Source: a virus
Virus record (IMG/VR): IMGVR_UViG_3300025789_001072
Location: 1 to 64,000 of that record
Strand: one strand, 5' to 3'
Length of the DNA: 64,000 nucleotides
Shown here one piece after another: positions 50,872 to 59,034 of the stretch. The notes under the pieces are model-generated. The model searched no databases and was not told the DNA's origin. It saw nothing but the letters and a program-made list of their open reading frames with translations. How positions within the stretch are numbered: position 1 is the stretch's first letter; every line of letters starts with the position of its first letter. A program made the translations under genes and the position numbers.

Positions 50872-52923
50872 TTACTTTGAATTAGTGCGGAAAACACCAT
50901 CCCAATCTTTACCTGGCGGATTGGCAGCCATCTCGGTACAACGTTCAATCCACATATCATAATAGCCATCCATTTGACCATCAAACTCGCCTTTTAACTG
51001 CTTACATGCTTCAATAGCAGTTTTAAAGTGTTGTGAGTGATAATCATCCATCATACTAATATGCCCACTTTTTGCTGCTAGGTATTCTGCGGCTGAACCA
51101 GCATCGTATATCTGTAGCACAGTGTGAATATTAACACCTTCTTTCTTACCTTTAACTGCGATACAATCTAGTGGTAGCGTGAAGTAATCATTCTTTACAT
51201 ATTCATTGGTTTTATCGCCAATAACCATAGCAACATGATATGGTTTGCTTTGACCTTCTAGGCGTGAGGCAAGATTGACACCATCGCCAAGGCAAGTGTA
51301 ATCAAACCGCTGAGAACTCCCCATGTTACCAACAACGACAGTAGCAGTGTTGATGCCAAGTCCCATTCCAAAAGGTGGAACGCCTTCTGCGGCGACTTCT
51401 CTGTTAAACGCATCTAAACTTCCTAACATTTGTAGTGCTGTTTTTACAGCATTCTTTGCATGTTCTGCATCATCTAGTGGTGCGTTCCAAAATGCCATTT
51501 GAGCATCACCGATATACTTGTCAAGTGTTCCGCCATTATCTAAAATTTTAGCAGTCATCGCTGTCATATAGCGATTCATGATCTTGGTTAGCCCCTGAAC
51601 GTCGCTTCCATAATGCTCGCTAATAGAAGTAAAGCCCCTAACATCTGTAAATATGATAGACAATTCACGTGACTCTCCCCCAAGTGCCAATAATTCAGGA
51701 TTCTTTTGTAGTTTTTCAACCATTGCAGGTGAAAGATAAGTTCCAAATTGTTTCTTTATTTGTTGCTTTTGTAAGAACTCAGAGATAAATTTAACTCCGT
51801 AGGCATGCAAAGCAACCAAGATGATTGTAGCAACAGGAGCGGTTGCGTCCCATAACTGTAGAGTGTGACTAAACTGATACTGAGAAAAAGCAATACTGCC
51901 GATGCCCAATACAACAACCGTGCCAAGTCCAACATATACCCACCTTGTTAGGAATAGTAGTAGTAATCCACCAATGACAATGGCAGCAAGTTCTGTACCT
52001 TCTGCATAATCTGGTCTAGAAATATTTACCTTGTTTGCCAACGTAGCAATGATCTTGGCTTGAATATCTTGTGGATATACAGCACCGATAGCAGTAGGAA
52101 CGGGATTAGCAATGCCAGCAGCCGATGTACCAACAATTACAACAGCACCATCAAAGTTTTGTGGCATATTCATAAGACTTACTTGTTTATGTTGTTGACT
52201 TAAATCAATCCATACACGACCAAGTTGGTCAGTGGTGAATATAGATTTGCCCATACCCATCTTATCAATGCCAATTTCACTTAGCTTAACCTTAAAGTTT
52301 TTTTCATTTGTAAAAACACGTAGCGTTTCAATACCAATGGTTGGATAAAGTTTGCCACCACTGCCAATAAGTAGTGGAATACGACGATTCACACCATCTA
52401 TTTCAGGGTATACATTGGTAGTACCGACACCGATTGCGGCGTTTTCTAGTTCTGGAATGTTGGCGATTACTCCAGGATAATTGTAAATCCTATCTATAAA
52501 ATTGCTATTGACAATGGCGGCACCATTAGGACGAGGAGTATTTTTATTGACTGTACTTGGAATGTTTGAAAGAATGGTGGGGTGTTGTTTAAGAGTATCT
52601 GCTAGCACAGCATCACCGCCTTGACGGTCCGCCTCTGGCATCAACACTGTCCATACAACTAGACTTGCTCCACGAGCATAGATATCTTTAATAATATCCG
52701 CATATACAGTTCTGCTAAACGGCCACTGACCATACTTGTCAAGTGCTGCTTCATCAATATTAACTGTATAAATTGGGTTATCAGTAGGAGCCTTGTTGGT
52801 GATTAACGTGTCAAAGTATCGTAACTTTATACTTTCAACAAAGGTGGGTGATGAAATCTTAATGGCAACTAAAATTGCCAACGTGATGAGCGCAGTCCAT
52901 GGAGATAGCAGAATTTTTTTCAT
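50872..52923 (-). CDS. CHASE2-domain class III adenylate cyclase
   Basis: A 683-residue membrane receptor cyclase. TM1 at about 8-24, a periplasmic CHASE2 sensor (about 30-305, with LRYFDTL and QWPFSRTVYADII), three TMs at about 312-380, then a class III cyclase domain from about 420. Catalytic residues are all present: metal Asp D427 and D473, substrate-specifying K469 and T543 (the ATP-type K/T pair), N550 and R554. It should make cAMP inside the host. FecR, its common genomic partner, is encoded 5 kb away. A CTAAATA late element lies 5 bases before the ATG and no Shine-Dalgarno is seen. Confidence 0.93.
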   Translation of the reverse strand: MKKILLSPWTALITLAILVAIKISSPTFVESIKLRYFDTLITNKAPTDNPIYTVNIDEAALDKYGQWPFSRTVYADIIKDIYARGASLVVWTVLMPEADRQGGDAVLADTLKQHPTILSNIPSTVNKNTPRPNGAAIVNSNFIDRIYNYPGVIANIPELENAAIGVGTTNVYPEIDGVNRRIPLLIGSGGKLYPTIGIETLRVFTNEKNFKVKLSEIGIDKMGMGKSIFTTDQLGRVWIDLSQQHKQVSLMNMPQNFDGAVVIVGTSAAGIANPVPTAIGAVYPQDIQAKIIATLANKVNISRPDYAEGTELAAIVIGGLLLLFLTRWVYVGLGTVVVLGIGSIAFSQYQFSHTLQLWDATAPVATIILVALHAYGVKFISEFLQKQQIKKQFGTYLSPAMVEKLQKNPELLALGGESRELSIIFTDVRGFTSISEHYGSDVQGLTKIMNRYMTAMTAKILDNGGTLDKYIGDAQMAFWNAPLDDAEHAKNAVKTALQMLGSLDAFNREVAAEGVPPFGMGLGINTATVVVGNMGSSQRFDYTCLGDGVNLASRLEGQSKPYHVAMVIGDKTNEYVKNDYFTLPLDCIAVKGKKEGVNIHTVLQIYDAGSAAEYLAAKSGHISMMDDYHSQHFKTAIEACKQLKGEFDGQMDGYYDMWIERCTEMAANPPGKDWDGVFRTNSK

Positions 52924-52928
52924 GATGA

Positions 52929-52935
52929 TATTTAG
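52929..52935 (-). promoter_or_regulatory. Late promoter CTAAATA for cyclase, leaderless
   Basis: CTAAATA, TCATC, ATG on the minus strand. Confidence 0.6.
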
Positions 52936-52937
52936 AT

Positions 52938-53822
52938 TTAGGAAATCTTGAAGGAGATATATTCAACAATAGCGGTGGCAATATCTACGCCGCAATACTT
53001 CTCAAACCCTTCAAAACCAGGTGCGCTATTTGCTTCGCATACCTTGTAACCGTCATCGTCAAACAGCAAGTCAATACCAGCCACATCTAAACCAAGACAC
53101 TTAGCTGTTTCACGGCATAGCAAGTCCATCTCTGGTGTAACGGCAAATGGTTCGCCACTGCCGCCGCCTGTGATGTTGGCACGGAAATCACCTTCTGGAC
53201 CAATGCGTTTCATAGCACCAATGGTCTTGCCACCAATTACCCATACACGAAGGTCAGTGCCTGCTGCAGCATTAACGAACTCTTGCACAATCATTGTCTT
53301 CTTAACGCCAAGATTATCAACCAAGTCCATTAGATTTTCAAATAGTTCTTTGGTTTGGCAAAGATGAACGCCCTTGCCATGCGAACCTTGCAGCACCTTA
53401 ACAACACATGGAAATCCTATTTCTTGTTCAACCACTTTGCTCGAAACAGGAAACTTAACTAACATTGTCTTTGGTGTAGGGATATTGTTCTGTGCTAGGA
53501 TTTGATGTGCTAGAAGTTTATCTTTAACATTTGCAATAGCATCACTACTATTAATAGTAGGCACACTAAACTTTTCTAATTGACGCATAACAGCACTGCT
53601 AAAGTAATTTGTTCCACTTCCTGTGCGGGTTAGCACAATCTTAGGCATAGAGATGCTTGTGCCTTGATAGCGAATACTTTTTGAACGACTGCGATTAACA
53701 ATGATATCAAAGTCATCTGGATGCACAAGTTTGGTGTCAATGTTTTTAGCAGCAAATGCTGCTAGCAATCTGCCGTTCTCATAACTTTCACGATGCTGAC
53801 TTAGTATCCAAACTGTGCTCAT
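52938..53822 (-). CDS. rimK: RimK-family ATP-grasp glutamate ligase
   Basis: A 294-residue ATP-grasp ligase matching RimK over its length: an N-terminal pre-ATP domain, the nucleotide loop GSHGKGV near 147-153, RVWVIGGKTIGAMKR, and the metal/product motif CEANSAPGFEG near 265. RimK adds glutamates to ribosomal protein S6; related ligases act on small molecules. With IF-1 it suggests ribosome modification. Lies between the glycosyltransferase and cyclase genes, spacing 4 and 14 bases. Confidence 0.88.
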   Translation of the reverse strand: MSTVWILSQHRESYENGRLLAAFAAKNIDTKLVHPDDFDIIVNRSRSKSIRYQGTSISMPKIVLTRTGSGTNYFSSAVMRQLEKFSVPTINSSDAIANVKDKLLAHQILAQNNIPTPKTMLVKFPVSSKVVEQEIGFPCVVKVLQGSHGKGVHLCQTKELFENLMDLVDNLGVKKTMIVQEFVNAAAGTDLRVWVIGGKTIGAMKRIGPEGDFRANITGGGSGEPFAVTPEMDLLCRETAKCLGLDVAGIDLLFDDDGYKVCEANSAPGFEGFEKYCGVDIATAIVEYISFKIS

Positions 53823-53826
53823 GCTA

Positions 53827-54840
53827 TTAGTTATCTATGGACTTAATAAGACTTAAATTTTCTACAAATGCAGCAGTGCAGCCGCTCCATGTATATTGCT
53901 TACTTGATTCATGCACAGTCTTACGATCACAGTTAAGTGCTTGTTCAACCGCCTTTTCTAAATCATCATCCATATAACCATTAACGCCATTAACAACTAC
54001 ATCGCTTGGTCCAGTAACAGGATAAGCAGCAATAGGAGTTCCACATGCCATTGCTTCTAACATTACAACACCAAATGTATCAGTCTTGCTTGGAAATACA
54101 AACACATCAGCACAAGCATAATATTCGGCTAGTTCCCTACCACTCTTATAACCAGCATAGTTGATATGTGGATATTTGCGTTTTAATTCTGGCAGATATG
54201 GACCGTCACCGACGAGTATCTTGGTGCCATCTATTTGTAGGGAACAGAAATCATCTAGCCCTTTTTCATAACTAGCACGACTAACACAAAGTATGATAGG
54301 TTTCTTGACACCAGTAGTTTCTCTGCGTTGTGGATTAAAAGTAACAGTATCAACACCACGGTTCCACACAGCAAGATGTTCAAATCCACGCTGTGTCAAT
54401 TCCCCCTTCATAGTTTCATTTGTAACTAGCACCTTAGTAGAGAACTTATGAAACATTTTTATAAACCAGTATCCCCAATCTACAGGAAATCCAAAGAACT
54501 TATTAAAATATTCTGGAAACTTTGTATGGTAGGATGTATTGTGTGGGATACTGCGCTTATCTACTTTACAATACCAACGAGCAGCAAACCCTAGCGGACC
54601 TTCTGTGGCAATGTGAATGGCATCGGGATTAAATGATTCAATCATTGGACCAACCTTCCAGATATTCCACGCTAGTCTAATTTCTTTATAGCCAGGTGCT
54701 GGCACGGTCTTAAACTGACTTGGTTCAATAACCTGAACCTCGTGTCCAAGTTTTCTTAGTTCTGCAACAGTATTGACAAGGGTAGTTACAACGCCATTTA
54801 CGCTTGGACTATATGTATCGGTGACTAGGGTGATCCGCAT
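53827..54840 (-). CDS. agt: GT4 glycosyltransferase, Agt-like (glycolipid synthesis)
   Basis: A 337-residue GT-B glycosyltransferase: TDTYSPSVNGVVTTL at the N-terminus, SYHTKFPEY, NRGVDTVTF, then the C-terminal donor motif FPSKTDTFGVVMLEAMACG (E-x7-E). In SAR11 and rhizobia this type lies beside plcP and adds a sugar to diacylglycerol under phosphate starvation. Here the plcP-like gene overlaps it by 32 bases, which supports the Agt reading. Other GT4 specificities remain possible. Confidence 0.82.
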   Translation of the reverse strand: MRITLVTDTYSPSVNGVVTTLVNTVAELRKLGHEVQVIEPSQFKTVPAPGYKEIRLAWNIWKVGPMIESFNPDAIHIATEGPLGFAARWYCKVDKRSIPHNTSYHTKFPEYFNKFFGFPVDWGYWFIKMFHKFSTKVLVTNETMKGELTQRGFEHLAVWNRGVDTVTFNPQRRETTGVKKPIILCVSRASYEKGLDDFCSLQIDGTKILVGDGPYLPELKRKYPHINYAGYKSGRELAEYYACADVFVFPSKTDTFGVVMLEAMACGTPIAAYPVTGPSDVVVNGVNGYMDDDLEKAVEQALNCDRKTVHESSKQYTWSGCTAAFVENLSLIKSIDN

Positions 54841-55567
54841 GAGAGTATTTAATTATAATCCACTTGCCTTCATAGGTTTCAACAAGTGCTGTGCAACTCT
54901 CTACCCAATCACCACAGTTCATATACTTTACATCACCTATATCACGAATGTTCGCATGATGAATATGTCCGCATATAATACCATCGGCACCTTTGACTCT
55001 AGCAAATTTGGCTAGGTTTTCTTCAAAGTCGCCAATAAAATTTACTGCTTGCTTAACTTTATACTTTGCCCATGCGCTTAGACTCCAGTGTGGGAGTCTG
55101 AACCAATTTTGTAATTTATTAACAACCACATTAATGTTAATGAGAATATCATATGCCCAACTTCCTATATGTGCCAACCACTTCATATTCTTCATGACCA
55201 CATCAAACTGATCGCCATGCATGACTAGATATTTCTTTCCATCTAATCCGCTATGTGTGATTGTATCAGTCAGAATAATATTACCAAAATGATGGTCGCC
55301 AAAACTGCGTAAAAACTCATCATGATTGCCTGGCAAATAGGTAACAGTTGTTCCCTTACGAGCCATACGCATAATCTTTTGTATAACATCGTTATGTTCT
55401 TGTGGCCAGTAAAATGATTTGCTCATTGCCCAACCATCAATAATATCGCCTACAAGATAAAGACGCTCACATTCAAATGTTTTAATAAATTCAAGCAGAG
55501 CCTGTGGCTGACTCATTTTTGTGCCTAGATGCACATCGCTTATGAATACACTTCGATAATAATTCAT
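54809..55567 (-). CDS. plcP: PlcP-like metallophosphoesterase (lipid remodelling)
   Basis: A 252-residue calcineurin-like phosphoesterase with all metal motifs: SDVHLG, GDIIDGW, GNHDE, HGDQFD, GHIHH. The long stretches (YWPQEHNDVIQKI, SLSAWAKYKVKQAVNFIG and YMNCGDWVESCTALVE) match bacterial PlcP, a phospholipase C that turns phosphatidylglycerol/ethanolamine to diacylglycerol, rather than LpxH. Paired with the Agt-like gene it would replace phospholipids by glycolipids and free phosphate for phage DNA. CATAAATA lies 7 bases before the ATG. Confidence 0.85.
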   Translation of the reverse strand: MNYYRSVFISDVHLGTKMSQPQALLEFIKTFECERLYLVGDIIDGWAMSKSFYWPQEHNDVIQKIMRMARKGTTVTYLPGNHDEFLRSFGDHHFGNIILTDTITHSGLDGKKYLVMHGDQFDVVMKNMKWLAHIGSWAYDILININVVVNKLQNWFRLPHWSLSAWAKYKVKQAVNFIGDFEENLAKFARVKGADGIICGHIHHANIRDIGDVKYMNCGDWVESCTALVETYEGKWIIIKYSHADHPSHRYI

Positions 55568-55574
55568 GCAGTAA

Positions 55575-55582
55575 TATTTATG
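55575..55582 (-). promoter_or_regulatory. Late-type promoter CATAAATA for plcP-agt-rimK
   Basis: Lies 7 bases before the plcP ATG, flanked by a 4-base GCAG/CTGC inverted repeat. Confidence 0.5.
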
Positions 55583-55592
55583 CTGCCATTTT

Positions 55593-56195
55593 TTAGTTAT
55601 TTGGGTAGTTTATTAATTCTTTGTATTCAATCCAATGATGTTTATCTAGATTAATATTTAATTTGTTAAGATTTTCATTCAGATAATTCCAATCAGACAA
55701 AGATTGCTCAACATCAATGTGAATGAAATAATCTTTATTCTTTAATTGTTCTTCAATACTTGATTTACAAATTTTCATAAATTGATCTAATTTATGTGTT
55801 TGTTCATTTTTAATGATGCAGTTTTCTGCAACTTGTTTATAATTTTTGCTATAAAGATGTATCTTGATTTGATCTTTTTCAACTAAATCTTTGTGCACGA
55901 AATTTTTAATATTCTTGAAATATTCATAATGAGTTGATATAACAGTATTCAAGTTATTATCTATAATATTTTTATAATTTTTGTTGATTAAGATATTATC
56001 ATTTTCAACACGAGTTCTAAAAGGCATCGGTTCATTGCACCACTGTGGTCCAATAAATTTTACTTTATTACCAAATTTTTTATGTATTTTCCATTCATTT
56101 ATGCCATCTGCGGAAAAAACGTTATTTGATTTTTCTAAAAGATTACAAAAACCATCTCCGCCAACACCTGCAAAGAAAAATATCCAATATTGCAT
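55593..56195 (-). CDS. Hypothetical AT-rich protein, sulfotransferase-like start
   Basis: A 200-residue Asn/Lys-rich protein beginning WIFFFAGVGGDGFCNLLE, which resembles the P-loop-like start of phage sulfotransferase-type proteins; no other proof. TTAAATA lies exactly 5 bases before the ATG (leaderless late geometry). Composition like the 21.6-23.9 and 42.7-43.5 kb genes. Confidence 0.55.
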   Translation of the reverse strand: MQYWIFFFAGVGGDGFCNLLEKSNNVFSADGINEWKIHKKFGNKVKFIGPQWCNEPMPFRTRVENDNILINKNYKNIIDNNLNTVISTHYEYFKNIKNFVHKDLVEKDQIKIHLYSKNYKQVAENCIIKNEQTHKLDQFMKICKSSIEEQLKNKDYFIHIDVEQSLSDWNYLNENLNKLNINLDKHHWIEYKELINYPNN

Positions 56196-56216
56196 TTAAT
56201 TATTTAATTTAGAAAA

Positions 56217-56349
56217 GGTGCGGGTAGGATTTATACCTACAATTTGATGGTATTCACAGGCTACAGGTTTAACAGACCCTTGCTTTCTAGTTTTCAATAT
56301 TTCCATCATGCCGATACTCGATTACGTGTCCTGCCCACGCCGCCACACC
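56217..56349 (-). ncRNA. 133-nt tRNA-like structured RNA
   Basis: A gene-free segment that folds partly like a tRNA on the minus strand: ends GGTGTGG/CCGCACC (7 pairs, one G-T), a D-arm-like CGTG/CACG with GG in the loop, a T-arm-like GTAGG TATAAAT CCTAC, and an inner hairpin with CTGTTAA, the anticodon loop of tRNA-Asn. An extra TGATGG/CCATCA helix lengthens the anticodon region. No CCA follows; TTTTCT does. It may be a degenerate tRNA-Asn with insertions or another structured RNA. Confidence 0.5.
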
Positions 56350-56359
56350 CGTATTCTAA

Positions 56360-56593
56360 TTAACCTTGACTAACAAAGTCATTTAGAATCTTAGCCTTTT
56401 CAACAATCTGTTCCATAGTATAGATTGGTGGAAGGTCTGGAGTAGTAGGAACAGGTTTATGTCCTTCATGTGCCAATGAAACTTGATTGCTCCAATCAGT
56501 GCGGATCATATCACATTTTGTATGGTATTCTGTATTAAGTGCGTCTTGTGCCATCTTTAACAATTCAAGACGAAGCATATATGGATTTGACAT
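56360..56593 (-). CDS. Conserved T4-like phage hypothetical, 77 aa
   Basis: MSNPYMLRLELLKMAQDALNTEY is a recognised N-terminus of a small conserved protein in marine T4-like phages. Helical ends with a Pro-rich middle. AAAGGAG before the ATG. Function unknown. Confidence 0.75.
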   Translation of the reverse strand: MSNPYMLRLELLKMAQDALNTEYHTKCDMIRTDWSNQVSLAHEGHKPVPTTPDLPPIYTMEQIVEKAKILNDFVSQG

Positions 56594-56680
56594 TATATTC
56601 TCCTTTGTGTGTTTGTGTGTAATGTCTGCCTACTGTTGTAAGCAAGAGTATTTAACCACACTTTACGTAGTAATGCAAAT

Positions 56681-57385
56681 TTAATTTAACGCTATTACTT
56701 CTTTACTGCCAAGAATCTGTGCAGTGTATTTGCAAGCACGTGGATTGATAATATTCACTTCTTTTTCTTCTGGATTACCACGAACATCTACGCTTAAATT
56801 ATCAATATTGTTTGGTGGTGTAGTAGCAGTAAGTAAAACATAAACTTCTTTACCTTCACTGTGTGTGCGACCTTCTACACCTTCAATATAATCATCTATA
56901 ACATCACGATCAACAGTCCAGTGTGAACCTAAATCTGTGCGATTCAAATCTTCAAACTTTTGCAAGAATACAATACGATATAGCACACCACCTTGTTGTA
57001 TTATAGCATCGACTTCATTGCTATAATCATAAATTTCAACTGCGCCACGACGACTATCGCCATAATAATCTGTCCAAAACTTTAATGCATCAGCAAAATA
57101 TTTTGGATCAATTAGCCTATTATTTTTTTCTTTTGCGGGCGATGGCAGCGTATTAAAATATTCCCATGTATTAGAATCACGCACAACGCTAAACTCTTCT
57201 GGTTTAGCACCACTATTTTTTATGGCATAATCAATGCGATATTTTTTATACCAATCCACTGCTTCATCATATGAATTAAAAAACTTTGCATTATCATGCA
57301 TATCGTTTGGCTTACCATTACGAAATAATTCATAATAGCCTGGTCCAGTTTTTTGTGGTTTGGTTTCTATTTCACTTATACGCAT
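56681..57385 (-). CDS. Possible ADP-ribosyltransferase-like protein
   Basis: A 234-residue protein. The C-terminal half has LYRIVF, LGSHWTVDRDVIDDYI and NPEEKEVNII, spaced like the R, S-T and E-x-E elements of ADP-ribosyltransferases; NPxExEV is common in phage ART-like proteins. The first 110 residues are unassigned, starting MRISEIE. TTAAATA sits 4 bases before the ATG. The functional call is weak. Confidence 0.5.
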   Translation of the reverse strand: MRISEIETKPQKTGPGYYELFRNGKPNDMHDNAKFFNSYDEAVDWYKKYRIDYAIKNSGAKPEEFSVVRDSNTWEYFNTLPSPAKEKNNRLIDPKYFADALKFWTDYYGDSRRGAVEIYDYSNEVDAIIQQGGVLYRIVFLQKFEDLNRTDLGSHWTVDRDVIDDYIEGVEGRTHSEGKEVYVLLTATTPPNNIDNLSVDVRGNPEEKEVNIINPRACKYTAQILGSKEVIALN

Positions 57386-57392
57386 ACTATAT

Positions 57393-57920
57393 TTAATGTT
57401 TTGTGTAACTGTATCCAGAACAAGGCGGCGTTAAACATTGGATACTCATGCTGCCGCTATCTGGCACCGTAGGGCTATCTTGTAACACTTTTGCTGTAAT
57501 ACCACTGCCACTCAAATTAAGAACAAAACTTTTATCAGCATCACCAGACTGATGAATAGCAGCGCCGTTATTGCTATTGGAAGTAGTGCCATCAAGATTA
57601 ATAGCAGCAGTATGATTTCCACTACCGCTTTGAACGATTGTGAGGGTGTTGTTGTTATTATTAGCAGCATTAGTATTAGTATTAATAGTTCCATCTTGGT
57701 TCATTCCTACGGGTGGCGTTCCAATGAATGCAGCGTGATTGCCACTGCCATTCTGTATTATAGTTAGGTTGTTGTCATCGCCTTGATTCAAAATAGTAGC
57801 CTGTGGCGCACCACTACTAACCTGTTCTACGAATATGTTATTGCTATCACCTACTTGGTCTATATAAACACTGCCAGCCGCAGCAGGCGTAATCCATAGT
57901 AAGAATAATAAACGCTTCAT
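57393..57920 (-). CDS. Curlin-repeat protein B
   Basis: A 175-residue exported protein: signal peptide MKRLLFLLWITPAAAG, then curlin-type repeats with I.Q.G..N (VYIDQVGDSNNIFVEQV, LTIIQNGSGNHAAF, LTIVQSGSGNHTAA). Such repeats form cross-beta amyloid in CsgA/CsgB. The C-terminal part leaves the repeat and has two Cys (QCLTPPCSG). It follows the FecR gene by 1 base. Would be secreted through the phage CsgG. Confidence 0.82.
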   Translation of the reverse strand: MKRLLFLLWITPAAAGSVYIDQVGDSNNIFVEQVSSGAPQATILNQGDDNNLTIIQNGSGNHAAFIGTPPVGMNQDGTINTNTNAANNNNNTLTIVQSGSGNHTAAINLDGTTSNSNNGAAIHQSGDADKSFVLNLSGSGITAKVLQDSPTVPDSGSMSIQCLTPPCSGYSYTKH

Positions 57921-57921
57921 A

Positions 57922-59034
57922 TTAGTTTCCCTGTGTTATTGTAATAACGCTACCGCCAGGATGTTGAACATTTTGTGTCATTGAAGTTCCTTCTTGATTT
58001 AAGATAAGTGTAGTTGGGCTATCCTTATCCACTGTCAATTGACTATAACTATTACCACCTTGACGATACAGTGTAAGGTTAGTATCTATCTTGACATACT
58101 TTAATCCTGCTTGTTTATTTGCGGCATATTGTGGCAGCATTTGATTTTCACCGCCTAACATACTTGCCAATAGTGAAGCATTAGCGAGGTCTAACATATT
58201 AGCCAAGAACTCTACATCAAGATTATTGATACTTAACTTGTTAAATGCTGTTAGATAATCCATGTTTAATTCATCAAACTTTAAGAAATCTTTATCAAGA
58301 AAATTAATATCAAGTGCTGTTTTCTGAACATGCTGTTCTTCTTCTACTTTCTTTGGTGGTTGAAGAATAAGCATATTGTTGATTTGTTCTGGACTTAGGG
58401 CAAGTATAACAGGTTTGGTTGGGTTTTGCTCTTTAGCACTTGTAGATGTTGCCTGAAACGGCTTGTCAAGATGTACAGTTCCCATATCAGTTGTTACATC
58501 AATCTTACCAGTGATACAATCTTTATCAATGTTCTTGTAACCTACTGGACAACTTGGCAGCAGTACAATAAGACTGCGACCTAACTCATCAACAGTCATA
58601 CTAAAATCAGTTCCACGCACACCGATTGTAGCAGTAGGAGTTTCAATCTTTACACTTTGTGGATTATCTTTGGCAATCTGACCACTGGCATAGCGAGCAG
58701 TGCCGATAGCAACTTTTAATCCTAACTTTCCAGCATCACCGTGAGCAGGATCATAAACAAAATCATCGATAACAAGTTTACTTTGCTCCGTTATTTCAAC
58801 TTTGGTATCATCTTCAAATGTAATACCAACTCGTGCTTTAGCAGTAACAACGGCATCGTTCATTTCGACGCCGCTGTTTACATTGCTCGGTATGCTCTGA
58901 CTTGACCGTTGTATTTCCGTCGGCCCTGTTTGTTCAGTCACAGTTCCGATTGCAGCATTAGTTACCGCTGGTAACAGAAATACTGTTATTAGAACCAGTA
59001 CTCTTAATATTGACTGTGCTATCAGTTGTGCCAC
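57922..59034 (-). CDS. FecR-domain exported protein
   Basis: A 370-residue protein with a signal peptide (VLVLITVFLLPAVTNA) and a FecR/LysM-like beta domain at about 35-150 (ARVGITFEDDTKVEITEQSKLVIDDFVYDP, in short VGITFEDDTKVEI; TPTATIGVRGTDF is the FecR hallmark). The rest is helical with a repeat-like tail. FecR-domain proteins often pair with CHASE2 cyclases. The GTG start lies inside the preceding curlin gene (77-base overlap); a later start is possible. Confidence 0.85.
   Translation of the reverse strand: MAQLIAQSILRVLVLITVFLLPAVTNAAIGTVTEQTGPTEIQRSSQSIPSNVNSGVEMNDAVVTAKARVGITFEDDTKVEITEQSKLVIDDFVYDPAHGDAGKLGLKVAIGTARYASGQIAKDNPQSVKIETPTATIGVRGTDFSMTVDELGRSLIVLLPSCPVGYKNIDKDCITGKIDVTTDMGTVHLDKPFQATSTSAKEQNPTKPVILALSPEQINNMLILQPPKKVEEEQHVQKTALDINFLDKDFLKFDELNMDYLTAFNKLSINNLDVEFLANMLDLANASLLASMLGGENQMLPQYAANKQAGLKYVKIDTNLTLYRQGGNSYSQLTVDKDSPTTLILNQEGTSMTQNVQHPGGSVITITQGN

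Noticed and set aside
54809-55567. LpxH (UDP-2,3-diacylglucosamine hydrolase)
   Set aside because: The general fold matches, but the long conserved stretches and the GT4 partner fit PlcP better.
56217-56349. tmRNA
   Set aside because: Far too short and no tag-peptide frame; only the end stems are tRNA-like.
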